The translations under genes were made by a program, and so were the position numbers. The notes under the pieces are model-generated. The model searched no databases, was not told the origin of the DNA, and saw only the letters and a program-made list of their open reading frames with translations. From Verticillium longisporum (lineage: Eukaryota; Ascomycota; Sordariomycetes; Glomerellales; Plectosphaerellaceae), in the NCBI GenBank assembly GCA_019188255.1, contig JAETXT010000001.1, positions 4,092,001-4,156,000 on the forward strand: a DNA stretch of 64,000 bases. Reading direction: 5' to 3'. Below are positions 11,144 to 23,700 of the stretch, one piece after another. Every line of letters begins with the position of its first letter. Within the stretch, counting starts at the first letter, position 1.

Positions 11144-13207
11144 ATGATTTACGCTAGTCAGCAGGTGCTCGAGTATCCCAAGGATGTCACCTTGACAGAA
11201 CTATTACTCAACTACAACTTGAACAATACACCCGACAACCATCCGGCAATAATTGATGGCCTCTCAGGCAAAACAATTTTCACCTATGCAAGCTTTCGGA
11301 CTGGAGTCAGGAAGCTTGCTCATCATTTCCAGACCGTGATTGGCTTGAAGCCCGGTGACGTCGTTGGTATCCTATCAACAAATCGAGTACGGCATCTCCC
11401 AAAAAGAAAATCTTTAAAAAAATTTGATTGCTTCGAATTACTGACTCTGGATCCCGAAGAACTATTTCCCAATCTGCGTCCATGCTATCTTAGCCACCGG
11501 CGCTGTGGTCTCGGCACTGAACCCTCTCTATGAGCCTAGTGTAAGTGTCCACTTCTGCTTGACGCGACCAAGACTGACAAGATCTAGGAATTATCACATG
11601 CTCTAGGCCTAAGCAAGCCTAAGCATGTGCTGGTTGAGCAAGATCTTCTTCCGCGGCTTTCAAACGCAATTTCCATAACGTCCGACCTCCCACATAAACC
11701 GATCCTGCATGTTTGGGATTCTCTGGAAGCTCACGGCAACAATGTCGTGGTACTCGAGGTCGAGCACATTCTGCAGCATGGGTCTTCCCACTTTGAGCCG
11801 AGAAGCCTTCTGCCAGGAGCTGCCGCCAACTCTTTGGCTTTTATTAGCTTCAGCTCCGGCACTTCGGGTCTCGTCAAAGGAGTGCAGCTAAGCCATGGCA
11901 ACATTGTGGCGAATATTTTCCAGCAATCAAAAGGTCTGGAAGGAATGTTCACACCAAAAACTGTTGTGGCTCTCATCGTGCCTTTCTTTCATATTCTGGG
12001 CCTCGCTGGATTCTCGTGCCAATACGTCTGCCAGGTGAGATGACCCTAAGCAGCTGTGGGGACGGGGTTAATGGGGGTTTTAGGGAACACCGATCGTGGC
12101 CTTTAAGAGGTTTGATATGGGCCCGCTCCTTGCAGCTGTCAAGAAACATCGCAGTAAGAAGTGACTCACGGGTGATCTCTGAGTTATAGACCTGTCGCTA
12201 ATATTTCCCTCTAGTCACACATATAAATGTTGTCCCCCCAATCGCACTTGAGTTTCTGCGCAACCCGCTTGCTGTGCAGGGAGATTTCTCATCTGTGCAG
12301 TGCATGATGAACGCAGCTGCACCACTGAACCAGAGACAAGCAGATGAGCTCACAAAAAGGTTCGGCTGCGCCGTCACCCAGTGGTACGGTATGACAGAGG
12401 CTAGCCCTAGTGTGGCCTCACAGCGAGAGAACGAAGTCAACCTCAAAGGAACCATTGGCAGGCTGCTCCCTGGGATCGAAATGCGAATCATTGACGATGA
12501 CGGAAACGGTGCGTTTTGGACGTATCTGCCCAGGCCGAGAGGTGACTTGCTGACGTGCCACAGACGCGAAAACTGGAGAGTTTATTATCCGTGGCCCGAA
12601 CATCATGCAGGGATACGTCAGCAGTGGAAAGGTCGATAGCCCCATGACTACCGATGGATTTATGAAGACTGGAGACATTGGTTACGTTGATGAGGACGGA
12701 TACCTGTTTATTGTCGACAGGGCGAAGGAGATGATCAAGGTTAAAGGGTAAGTTGCCACGCTTGAAATACCTTTGATCATTTCGTGTACTGACTTTGGCG
12801 CGAAGGCAACAAGTCGCTCCCGCTGAGCTTGAGGCCATCCTTATCACCCATCCATTAGTGAACGACGCTGCTGTTTGTGGCGTGTACAACGATCACGGCA
12901 CATCCGAGATGCCTGTCGCTTACATCGCGACTGCTGTAGAGGGCCACCAAGAGCAACAGCGCCTCAAAGAAGATATCCTGGCACACACAAACTCCAAGGT
13001 TGCCAGATACAAACAAATTACAGGAGGCATTCACATTCTTGAGGCTATTCCCAGAAAGTAAGCAAGCGCCCTTCCAGAGGGTAGTGAAGACTACGCTGAC
13101 ATTTGAGAAGCCCCGCTGGCAAGATTCTGCGACGACTTCTGCCAGCAGCAATTGCCCGCCGCTCAGCTCAATCAGGCACTGAAACCCAGGAACGCGCGAA
13201 ACTTTGA
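11144..13207 (+). CDS. 4-coumarate:CoA-ligase-like acyl-CoA synthetase with PTS1 (AKL)
   Basis: Adenylate-forming enzyme that activates a carboxylic acid to its CoA thioester in two half reactions. Eight exons (11144-11386, 11460-11540, 11588-12034, 12084-12153, 12215-12508, 12564-12747, 12806-13057, 13111-13207) join to 555 residues, the usual length for 4CL-like proteins. Motifs in order: AMP-binding P-loop SFSSGTSGLVKG, QWYGMTEASPS (A5 region), TGDIGYVDEDGY with the ATP-ribose aspartate, DRAKEMIKVKG (hinge), and PRNPAGKILRR with the catalytic lysine. The last exon is needed for this lysine and ends QERAKL-stop. AKL is a canonical peroxisomal PTS1, so the enzyme probably works in peroxisomes. 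Similar peroxisomal ligases feed beta-oxidation or secondary clusters. Acid substrate unknown. Confidence 0.93.
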
Positions 13208-13330
13208 TCAGATACTTCGAGGTTTTCCATTAGAGCGTTGTTGAAATTGGCAAGTGTAGATAGTACAATGTTTACTTCAGTCCAAGCCCGCTGACACCGA
13301 CGCCCCCCCCCCTTCATTATCTTCATTCTC

Positions 13331-16266
13331 TCACGCATTACTAGAGATGTCGGGGCTAAAAAGAGCCAAAGTAGCCTGCTCCATGTCCATGTCAAGGTTG
13401 AAGATTCCATTCGGACCAAGAGAACCAAACATGCTCTCGTCCAAATCAATGTTGCTGATCTTCATCGTGGAGGATCCATTCTCCGGTATTGTGGCCAAAT
13501 CTCCAGACTGGAGGGCCCTTTGAACTGTCCCTTCTCCGGCGATGATGGTTTCGAAGTTGAAGTCCAACATAGCCCAATCTGGAAGGTTTGGGCCTTGTCC
13601 ATCTGTACCAAAGCTCCAAGACGGGGAACCACCATGCCCTTGCTTCCCCGCTTGCAAGCCGCCCAAAAGTCTGGTTTGTTGAAAGTCTGCGGGTATGCCG
13701 TTCTCAGAATCGATGGCCTGGTCAGAATGCGGCGTCAGCTGCTGCATATCATCCCCTCTGGCCTCTTGATTAAGGGAAACGCTATCCCGTCGTTGTGATG
13801 ACTCTCGGTCCGTCCGTCCCTCCTTGAATGTGCGCTGGACGAGGGACGTCAGCTTCTGCACCCAGCGCATCATCTTTCCGGACACCCATATTCTGTGACA
13901 ATAGGTATTGAGCGAGCGAGTTGCAGCGAGAACTGTTGCTCGATGACGTCTCTTCAAGCTGGGTTCTCGTGTGAAGAGTCCCATCATGATCATTGTCGAG
14001 CTCGTAAGATAATGGCTGAATGGAAAGCAGTACTTGAGAGTATCGTCTTGGATGCTTTCGTGTACGTTCAGTATTCTCGCCGCCAGACTGGCACAGACTG
14101 TGGCGCACTCGACTTCATCGTCTTCGGCTCGATCGAAACGTCGTACGTGAGATGAAAATGGCCGTCGCATGAGCAAGCGGAGAAAATGTGTGCACTATGC
14201 TTGTTTAGTTGTGATCGAAGAAGTGTGTGGCTGTGGATGGCCAACTCACTGTATACAGTAGCACAGTCTGTTTGACCTGCCATCGCAGCCTTGATGCAAA
14301 TTGCACCTCATTCGGGATGTTGGGGTCGTATGTCAAACATGGAGGCAATGTGTCAAGGAGATCAGTCAAGACTGTGTCAGCATACTCCACCATCGGAGAC
14401 GATGTCGAGTTCGCGGACTTGACACCGTAAAGAAGTTCCCAGGCCTTCCCTACGACTCTCGAGTATCGTACCATCGCCGCTATATACGGAATTGCCGTAA
14501 TCGGCTCGCTGGCAAGCTCGAGTGCCACCTCTCTCTGCAGTTGTGAGATCTTCTCGGGCCTCGACTGGAAACGAGTCAGCCATGCGTCGCTGAGGTCTAG
14601 AGGCAGTGCTGTATCGACATTGCCGTCCTGGATTAGGTATGGCCGGCCGGATTCGATTGCCAGACGTCGATCTAGTACGTAAATAGACCACCACGATCTC
14701 GTATACATTTGACTGGCCACTGCAGGCATGTTGTCGAGGGTGCTTTGTCGGTGCAGACCAATTATATGGGCATTGGACACTGCCAGGGCAAGAAGTCGGG
14801 TCGCCCGTTGAGTAGCGTCGAGACGGAAAAGGTAGATTACCTGGAGGAACCTGTAAGTGCTGCACTTTACTTGCGACATAACTGTTTTGACGTTTCCGCT
14901 GCTCACTCACCCGGATCAAGAGCATCTGTAGAGTCAAAAGTGACTTTGCGGCCGTATTGCTCATTTCTGTTGAGTCTTGAAGCAGGCTCATACCAACACT
15001 GTATAGAGTCCAGCCAGCAGACTGCACACCATTCGCATCAGTGACCCGGCTTGATACGCTGCATCTTCCGAGAGCCAAACAAAAGCACACAAGAGCCACA
15101 GCCATCCGCTTCTGTTCTCGCTCTGCCGAGCTCGTAAGAGGCCATAGAGCGGAGTACTCCCACATCTCGTTGAAAGTCTCCCAGAGTGTAGGCGCGTGTA
15201 GTATCGGGTACAGGATGTGGATTTCCTCGAGGAAAACGTGCAAATATCGTCTCCAGGCCTCCTCATCAGCAACGACGCCATGTTGGTCGAGAATGGTCTC
15301 CAACCAGGCACGAATCTTTCGCGGAGAACTGTCTCCCGCAGGATTCGGAGACCTAGATGGATATTCTGCCATCATCCCGGATGAGTCCCCGGCCATTCTA
15401 TCCATGTCGTCATCCATGCCTTGAAGGCCTGGGCTCATCGAGATCTCACCCGCGAATGTTTGGCCGTCTGACTCCATCACATTTGACAGATCAGTCGTAG
15501 AGGAGATCTGGTGATCCTCGCCTGCCGTCGAATGGCCTTTCGTATGATGTGGTTGACTCTTGTACAGCAAGGCATCGAAATTGGCTGTCGGGATCATATT
15601 CAGTCGATGCTCCACTTCGGCCAAACGAGCGAGCAGCTCCATAGTACTGGCGTTCCCCGCGGTGCTGCATGCTGGTCAGAATCTTCGTGAAACGCAATGT
15701 GGGAAAGGAGCGCATCATTTACCTGCCACCTGCACGACGTACGGCATCGATCTCGCCTACACTGAAAGTGCGGCTTCGCTGATCTATCGCTGCATGCGAA
15801 TTATGGCCTTTTGGCGCCGAGACGCATGGCTGGTCCCGTGCGATACATTGAGCACACGGCTCGCCGCCATCGCACTTTGGAAGGAATTAGCAGTAGAACT
15901 CTTTGTATGTGAATACAGCTCGTGTGACTTACCTTTACTTTTCGCTGTTGACAAGATGTGCTAGTAGTGGGCAAGTGTCAGTGGCCTAACTGAAGACATG
16001 AGATGATCGGGAGAAAGGTCGTTGTACCAAGCTCGTGAAATGTACTTCCCCCTCTTCATCTTCTTCGCTGGTTGCTCTGCAGCATCTGGACTTGCTTGGT
16101 CATCTGCTCGCTTTTCTGCCGTCTTCTTGCCGCTGTTCTTCGATGCCTCGGTTGAATGCGATAGCCGGCGTTCCGGCTTCTCAGAAGCGTGGTCAACACG
16201 ATCTGTGGTGGTCATGACCTCAATAGAAGAAGCCTTGGCACTGTCTAGCTGCTTATCGGAGTCCAT
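13331..16266 (-). CDS. Zn2Cys6 transcription factor with MHR domain
   Basis: Nuclear regulator of about 850 residues. From the start at 16266 an 80-residue charged N-terminus (PAKKMKRGKYISRA) leads into the zinc cluster, which is only visible after splicing. Exon 1 is 16028-16266, a 28-base micro-exon is 15933-15960, and exon 3 is 15723-15874. Together they encode ACTSCQQRKVKC, DGGEPCAQC and IARDQPC, all six cysteines. After intron 15665-15722 a coiled coil follows (MELLARLAEVEHRLN), then the fungal-specific domain (WETFNEMWEYSALWPL, VIYLFRLDATQRATRLLALA, WWSIYVLDRRLAIESGRP). The C-terminal quarter is Gln/Ser/Asp-rich, ending DISSNA, probably the activation region. It sits between the CoA ligase and the hydrolase, convergent with the ligase, so a local pathway regulator is likely. 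Confidence 0.9.
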
Positions 16267-16747
16267 GGCGACGATGATGCCAATTGATGTTGATGCGCAA
16301 CGGAGTAAGTGTTCTCAGGAGACAGATTGCGTTGAGGTGAGTCTCCCCGCGTGGGGCATCCGGAGAGATCAATTGTGCCTATAATGGTGGCGAGTCATTC
16401 TTCGGTTTTGACCCATGGAAACCGACGACACGCTGCAGGGATATCGCTAGTCAATTAATGTAGAGTTTAAGCTACTGCTGATTCTGGCGATTCTGGCAGC
16501 GCCCGGTCTTGGTTTTAGCGCACAGCTGAAGGAAATCGCCTGTAGACGAGACCCTGGAGGCCTGGACACAGCACCCCTAACCTCTCCCCGCCTACCCCGG
16601 ACCCCGCATGGCTCTATCTGTCCGGTATAGCGTATTTCCTGGCGAATGACCCTGTTCGCGATGACCCCCTGATCAAGGAAGAGGAGCTTCGGAACTGATT
16701 ACGGAATTTCCGTCCACTTAAATCATTCACGTGCAACGCCGCGCGTC
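16267..16747. other. Promoter of the second Zn2Cys6 regulator
   Basis: About 480 bases between the regulator start and the hydrolase stop. The interval contains the palindromic CGGAATTTCCG at 16702-16712 and no supported gene. Confidence 0.5.
16702..16712. promoter_or_regulatory. CGG-N5-CCG inverted repeat
   Basis: The 11-mer CGGAATTTCCG has inverted CGG triplets with a 5-base spacer, a classical Zn2Cys6 dimer layout. It lies about 440 bases upstream of the regulator start and recurs exactly at 33593-33603. Possible autoregulation is inferred. Confidence 0.4.
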
Positions 16748-18176
16748 TCATAGCTTGCCTTTTACGCTCCAGCCACCGAATAGTGGCATCACCAGCTCGG
16801 CTATAGCCGCAGTCAATTGCTCAGGGCGCGACATTGGGATCTGGTGATCCCACGTGTGAGAAAAGAATGGCAGTATGGGCATAGCGGACACAAGACTTAC
16901 TGCGTGATCGGCGCCCGCCATGACCTGCGATGTAGAGGGTGGCTTTATCAGTCGCGCGACATGTTCCTGTCTCTCGTGATTGCTATTTTGAAGTCAGCGA
17001 GGAGGGTTTCCTCTGGGCTGTGGTACAACGTACACAACCTCACTGTTTCCACCCCAGATGAAGTGATTTCGGCCCTTGGACTTCTCGATAAGCTCAAGGA
17101 TGACCGGAAGCGGCGCTGCGATGTAGGAGGCCTGAGCGGCGGATGTATGTCAGTGGATTCCACAACGCATTGCCGTAACGCTGGGAGAGCTTGAAGACAC
17201 CTACAGCTTCCTGTTCTTTTGGGGTCGTAAGGTGCACGGGTGACGAGGGGTCGTTGGGATCTTCGGCATAGATTCCATGATCCTGGCCACAACAAGGTCA
17301 ACTACTGAAAAATGAAAATATGGGATTGAAGAGGGTCACTCACCAGGTAGACTTGCAACTGTCGCCTGTCCCAGCTTCGAAACCCTTTGCTCTTTTGAAA
17401 TGCCGCCGTGACATCCGCCCTAATGCTGTCGTTAGCTACTCCCGCCTGCGTATTTCAGTATTTCGCCGTCTGCTCACTTTGATTTCCATGTGTCTCGGCG
17501 CCGTAAGGCCATCTGAACAACCATGTTTGTTTCCGCTTCCATCGCGAAAAGAATCGGTTCCACCAGAATCGTGGCAAGAAAGGCCGTTGGCTCGAGCATA
17601 GCTGCGTGGCATCTAGAACATCATTCAGTCCAGTATCATCTTATCCAATTGCATGACACTTACAGTCCTCCTCCTCCATATGAGTGGCCAATTCCAATGA
17701 CCGGCTTTTGAGCCTGAACAAATTCGATCGTGCTGAGGATGTCTCTAGAAACATCGTGCCAACATGCTGCGCGTCAAATCAGCACCTTGTGCCACCTATT
17801 TTGCACGAGCTTTGTAGCGCTAACCTTCGGCTGGCAGCACGCCTCGATTCAGCATCGCGCTATCGCCATGGTTTGCTGCGTCGATAGCGATGAACCTCTT
17901 GATAAATCGCCTCAGATCCGGTCGTTTCAAGAGCAGATTGATGATAAGCTCCCAGAAATATTTGTTGTAAGAATTGCCATGGGTGAAGACGAAGGTGACG
18001 CCATCAGGGTTCGCATCGAGTACGGAGTAATCATGGACGGACAATCTCAAAGACCCGGCGAGAGTTTTACGACTGGACAGCTCGCCATCTTTGGGTACAC
18101 TGGCTGGCACAACGAGAGTTCTCCTGACGTAGAGTTCGGTACGGACTTCGGCCATTTTGAATGGGATGTGCGACAA
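16748..18176 (-). CDS. Alpha/beta hydrolase of the AKT2/Lpx1-like peroxisomal type
   Basis: Serine hydrolase or thioesterase-like enzyme. Eight exons are needed. Exon 1 (17825-18176, start 18176 or in-frame 18155) carries the oxyanion-hole strand VTFVFTHGNSYNKYFW. Exon 2 (17664-17766) holds the nucleophile elbow IGIGHSYGGGG. Exons 3 and 4 are 17478-17612 and 17344-17419. Later exons give HFIWGGNSEVV and VMAGADHA, the latter with the catalytic histidine. The donor GTACGT after GGNSEVV restores the frame. The protein ends FGGWSVKGKL-stop at 16748. GKL is close to but outside the strict PTS1 consensus, whereas relatives in fungal toxin and lipid pathways are peroxisomal. Its location between an acyl-CoA ligase and an aldehyde dehydrogenase suits acyl-CoA or ester hydrolysis. 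Substrate unknown. Confidence 0.82.
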
Positions 18177-18713
18177 TAGTGCGGATCTATTAAATCGAGA
18201 AGGATTGATACGCTAGGTCCCAACCTTCATATTGAGCTTCGTAGTCCTTGAAAAGATCTTCACCGGCGTTTGTTTTGAGTCTGTAAGGTCTTCGGCGCCA
18301 GCGGAACTGATGCCGAGGTCTCCTCTCCCGGCGGAATCCACGATGGACCTCTCCAGCAAATACGGAATTCGGCACGATGCTTGCCGAACGGCGATCATTG
18401 GTAGTAGCACTCTTACGAATGCAACATGTTCCCATTCAATCGACGAATCGTCTTGACGTGTGATCAAGAATTCAATTTATTTACTTTTGACAAAAAGCTT
18501 ATACGGTGTCAATCTGTTGATACGCCTCGGCCGCTTATTCAGCGTATCTATCTCAGTCAAGAAGGTTTTGGGGTTATATAGCGGATATAGATGAATAAAT
18601 CCAGGCACAGATCCTCTCCTCAAGGTGTCGCATCATTCTTACAGCTTGGCAGCCGTGATTCTAAGCCTCGATTAGCATAGTACGGCTACGCCAGACGCGT
18701 CGCTGGGGCCAAC
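18177..18713. other. Intergenic region between hydrolase and ALDH
   Basis: Holds the hydrolase promoter and the ALDH 3' end. Two overlapping minus-strand frames at about 18190-18467 are open, but neither matches a known family. A gene relic cannot be excluded. Confidence 0.4.
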
Positions 18714-20516
18714 TTACTTTATATGCACTGACTTGGGTTCTAGGTAGCTGTATAAGCCGTGAGAGCCAAGCTCTCTGCCTTGTCCGCTCTGCTTTGAACC
18801 TCCAAACGGAGTGTTGAGCTCTGGGAGGTACGGAGAGTTCACAGACACTCCGCCGCTTTCGAGGGCCGAGGATACACGCAATGCTCGTGAGAGATCTGAT
18901 GTGTAAAGACACGCTGTGGAAGAAGTGAAACATGTTAGTTCCGCGACCAAACAAGTTCATCGGCGCTTCCTTACAGGCAAGTCCGTATACTGTATCGTTG
19001 GCTAGCTCAATCGCTTCCTGCTCGGTCTTGAACGTCTTAACTGTGAGGACGGGCCCGAAAATCTCCTCTTTCCAGATTGGGCTGTCCGAGGTTGGGTTGA
19101 CGAACAACGTCGGCTCGATAAAACATCCCTTGTCTCCTTTCCTGTTACCACCAGTGACGAGCTCGGCAGATTGCTTGCCTTTCTCAATGTATCCCATGAT
19201 ACGGTCGAACTGGGATTTATCGACTACTGGGCCGTGCTGCGTCGAAAGTTTCAGAGGACTGCTGCCCATACCGTCTCGGGCCTGCTCAAAGACCGTCTTG
19301 ATGGCCTGAATGAACTTGGGTGCAATAGATTCCTGAATCAACACACGAGAGGCCGCTGCATACTGGTGAGAATTTTCGCCATCGAAACCAGTCTCATCTG
19401 TGGGACTTACCAACACAAATCTGCCCCGAGTTGGCAAGGAAGCCACCGCCGACACTGGGGTGCCGAATCAGTCATTGTTCAACAAGGGGAAAGGTAAGAA
19501 AGGCGTACCAACCGACGCAGAGATCAAAGTCCGCATCGTCAAACACTACAGCTGCTGATTTGCCGCCAAGCTCCAGAGTGACTTTCTTGAGGTTGCTATT
19601 CGTCGCAGCTTCTTGAACAGCTTTTCCAGCGGCAATTGAGCCGGTGAAGCTGATCTTGGCGATTCTTTGGTGTGAAGACAGCAAAGCTCCAGTCTCTCTG
19701 GCGCCCGTCAAGAATTGCACGACACCAGGCGGGAATCCAGCCTCTGCGAAGAACGGCGCCATAGCGAGAACTCCCAGAGGAGATTTTTCGGAGGGCTTGA
19801 ATATAACCTGACGGAAAAGAATCAGGAAGCGTGCCACAAAACAGAACAGCTTTGGCAACGAACCGTGTTTCCAGCCGCTAGAGCTGGCGCAAGCTTCCAG
19901 CCGATGTAGAGGAAAGTCGCATTGTAGGACGCCAGGCTCGCGCACACGCCCAGAGGTTCGTACCTGACGATCTTGGCAAAGCCGTTGTCTTCTGAAAATG
20001 ATTGTCCAGCAATCTTATCTGCCCATCCAGCGTAATCTGATCCTGTCAGAAAGGTATTTCACAGCTCTGTTTTCACTAATGACCTTACATCGGAAGACTT
20101 GGGCCATATGAGCCAGTTCCATGTGAATGATCCCTGCAATGGGACGTCCAGTGGGAAGTGACTCGCAGTACGCAAGATGATCGACATTCTCCTCGACGAT
20201 ATCAGCGAACTTGTTGAGACACGCGGCGCGCTGAACACCAGTAAACGAAGCCCATGGCCCCTTTCGGAATGCCTCATTCGCAAGCGCGACAGCTCGGTCA
20301 ACATCTTCTTTTCCGGCCAATTGAAGATCATCCACGACGACCGAGTCGTCAACCGGGCTCAGCAACGTCAACCTTTCGCCATTGCTGTGTTGGGAGTCTA
20401 CAAACTGGTTGTCGATCTCAAGTTAGTGGGGTCTCTCAATCCCGCAACACTACCAAGGTCCGGCCACGGCATACCTCATTTCCGATGTATAGTTTGCGGG
20501 GAGGAAGGGAGGCCAT
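18714..20516 (-). CDS. NAD(P)-dependent aldehyde dehydrogenase
   Basis: Oxidises an aldehyde to the acid, probably cytosolic. The start at 20516 gives MASLPPRKLYIGNE, followed by an intron (GTATGC donor). Conserved ALDH landmarks appear in order: YAGWADKIAG, IFKPSEKSPLGVLAMAPFF (cofactor lysine), FTGSIAAGKA, VTLELGGKSAAVVFDDAD (general-base glutamate), NSGQICVAASR (nucleophile cysteine, reconstructed across two introns near 19370-19510), KEEIFGPVLTVKTF, and PFGGSKQSGQGRELG near the C-terminus. It ends EPKSVHIK with no PTS1. At least six introns are required, all GT-AG. It is the last gene before the transposon block, starting only about 210 bases from the block's left inverted repeat. In the pathway it could produce the acid used by the CoA ligase. 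Confidence 0.92.
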
Positions 20517-20778
20517 CTTGATCGATTATTAAATAAGTGCAGCGACTCCAAGCGGTTTGAGTTTGAGTGCAATCACGCAGTGGCGCATTGAAGACCTGGC
20601 GGCGATGCGATGGGCCCTTGGCATGATATCCCATTCTCGCCGGCCCGATCTCCTTGACTGGCTCGGGGCATTGCACGGAACGTGAGTCTAAGGTTCCGTA
20701 GCTTCCGCACTGCCATCCACCAAGTATATAGCTCATAGGGGGTAGGCGTAGATTTCCCCTCCCTAGTTCCGAGAAAAC

Positions 20779-23700
20779 TCGGGTGCGTATAGGGGGATAG
20801 AAAACTACTTTAATAGAGTATATAAGTTAATAGAGTTAAACCGCCTAAATAGGATTAATAGATCCTATTAAGCTAGTTTAGTAAATACTATACTCTATAG
20901 ATCTATATATCTAATTAATAAGTTATAGTAATTTTATTCCTTTTATTTTCCCTCTTCCCTATAACGATTCTTTATTTTTAAGATTAGCTAGCCTAATCTA
21001 CTATTTTAGAGCTCCTACGATTACTAAATCCCTATTTTTACTACTCTCTCTCTCTCTCTTTTTCTCTTATCCCGGCCTCGATAATACCGTTTAAGCGTAA
21101 AGCCCCTACGCCTATTACCCCTCCCGCTAAGAGAATAGCGAAGCATAAGAACCTAGTTAATATTAATCGTAGGAGCTACTAATCTAGGATATAGCGTATA
21201 TACGTAGTAATATTTATAAGGTCCCCTATTTAGGGTATTTAAAGTCTTATCTTATTAATAAATAAACTAAAACTAGCGCTAATAGTATATACTATAATTT
21301 AGAGCTTAAAGGTTCCTATTACTATAAGTATACCTCTAGGTACTCTTATAAACTAATATAAGCTTCCGCGATCTCTATTTTCTAGTATCTATAGCTTTAA
21401 CGATTATTATCTATAGTCCGGTTAGGGCATTTAAGCCTACTATAAAGCTTTTAGCCGCTTAGGATAAGAATAATAAGCTAATAAGCTCTCTTCTCTATTA
21501 TTTCCCTAATTATCTAATCGTATAATTAATTAATAGAGGATATAGGATATAGAGAAGTAATATACTATCGTAAAGGGTATATTAACGATCGCTAAGGAGG
21601 AGGAGGCGAAGGGGGGTAACGACCTTAATAAGGACCTCGATAATCTTTATAATACTAACTATAAAGTAGCTAGGCGGGCCGTAGCTCTATAGCTCTTTAA
21701 TTACCTCTAGTAGGACTCGCTAGAGCAATTAAACTCGGATTCTTCGGATTCCGAGCCCTAGTCCGCTTTACGGAGCGGTTACTTTACTATTTTACTAATC
21801 GCAGAATCGTCGTTTTTACTTCTAGGGTACTTATTTTTAGGCTTTATTATATTTTTACTAATATTAATTACCTTTACCCCCTAATTATTCTTTTCTTAAC
21901 GTTTAACCTATCCTTTAATCCTAATTATAACTTCGTTAGAGCTTATTAGCGCTTCTAATACCTAGTTTAGCGCTCCCTTAGTTATTAAATCTATAGGGTT
22001 ATCGCTTCTAGCGATCTAACGAATTTCGTCGACTTCGTATTCTTTATAGCTTTACTATAATACTATAAGATCTATTATTAAGCGTTTCTCTACTATCGCG
22101 CTTAGTTAAACTAGGCATTAATAGAGCGAATAGCTATTAGTATAAATAACTATCTATAGGAGCGGTAATTCTAAGCATTTATAGATCTCTTAGAACGTCT
22201 ATTTAAGGATATAAGCTATATCGAAGCTACTAATTATCCTATAGATCTTACTAGCTAGAATTAAACGTATAACCTATTTATACTTAATAGATTACTAATA
22301 GAGGATATTACTATATACTATAAAGGCGTTCTCCTAATTATAGGAACGTTTATTATTAAGGAGGATAATAAATCCAATCTATAAACTTAGGTCCTTATTA
22401 TTAGCGAAGGAGCTATTAATAAATACGTAAAATTAGGCCATTAAGAGATCTAGGCATATATAATTTAGGCTACGGCCTACGTTAGCGATCTACTATTATA
22501 TACGTTTATTAAGCTATTTAAAGTCGTCCTTTTATAGGTTCTTAGCTTAGGCTATAATAGAGAAATCGAAGGCTACTTCTAGTTAATAGGTTAAAGTAAT
22601 ATAAGTATTACGAGCTCTCTAGGCGATATATTCCTATTCTAAGCTCGCTATCCCTAGGGTTACTAGCTCTAGGCGATTACTTTAGCCTTTCTATTAAATC
22701 GTAAGATCTTTAGTTCTAACTTTAATAATATAGCCGTTAAAGATACTATTAGATCCTATATTAAGGACGGAAGTAGGCTTTACCCGGAAGCTAGCGCTTT
22801 CGAGCTCTATTTATTCCTTTTATATAAATACGGGCTCTCTAAGGTTAAGGGTATTATTAGTCTATATTCCGATTAGTCTAAAGCTCTCTCTAGCTCTAAT
22901 TAGAAGTAAATACGGATTATAGCCTATTAGAATAGCGTTTAGGCGCTCTCTATAATAGCACTAATAGATTATAAACTAATAGAGACCTAACTCTATAATA
23001 TTATAGAGCGGCTTTATAACGTAGAAGACGATTCCGTCGGGGTATCTATACTATAGCTCCTTAGGAATGCATAGGAGAACGTTACGTAATAGATCTATAG
23101 CGCTCTAGGTATAGGCTTAACTAATATTATAGAGCATTAACTAGTAGCTATATTACTATAATATTAGGGTAATCGCTAGGATTAGTTATTAGCTATAGCG
23201 TATAATCGTAGGCGACTATATTAATAAGGTTATCTTCTCCTAATTACTATATCCCTAAACTATTAGTCTTAACTTCTTATATAGGGCTTAAGGGAGGCCT
23301 TTTACCTCTTTTATAAGCCGGTATCTAAAGATCTTAATACTAGGAAATGCGGATCTCCTAATTAGTACGATTACTCTAGCTACTAGGAGTAAGTCGATTT
23401 CCTCCTAATCGGACTATTTAAATAGCTTCCTAGGGGTCGTTATTCTACCTTTATTATATAGTTAAATAGCTAGATCGTACCCCTACTATTCCCTTTTAAT
23501 AATGAATTAGCGCTTAATCTATAAAGTCCTAGTCGTACTACTCTTACGATCCGTAAAAGCCGCCTATAATAGATTTATAGTATTTATTAACTTCCTAAGT
23601 CTCCTATATTATTATAATAGAATTAGCTCTAAGTATTTAAATAATTCTAGGGTCTCTAGAGTTCGAATTACTATTATCTCCCTAGCCTATTAATCTAGCG

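Noticed and set aside
18190..18467. Possible small gene or relic downstream of ALDH
   Set aside because: Two frames are open over the same bases and neither matches a known family; evidence is insufficient.
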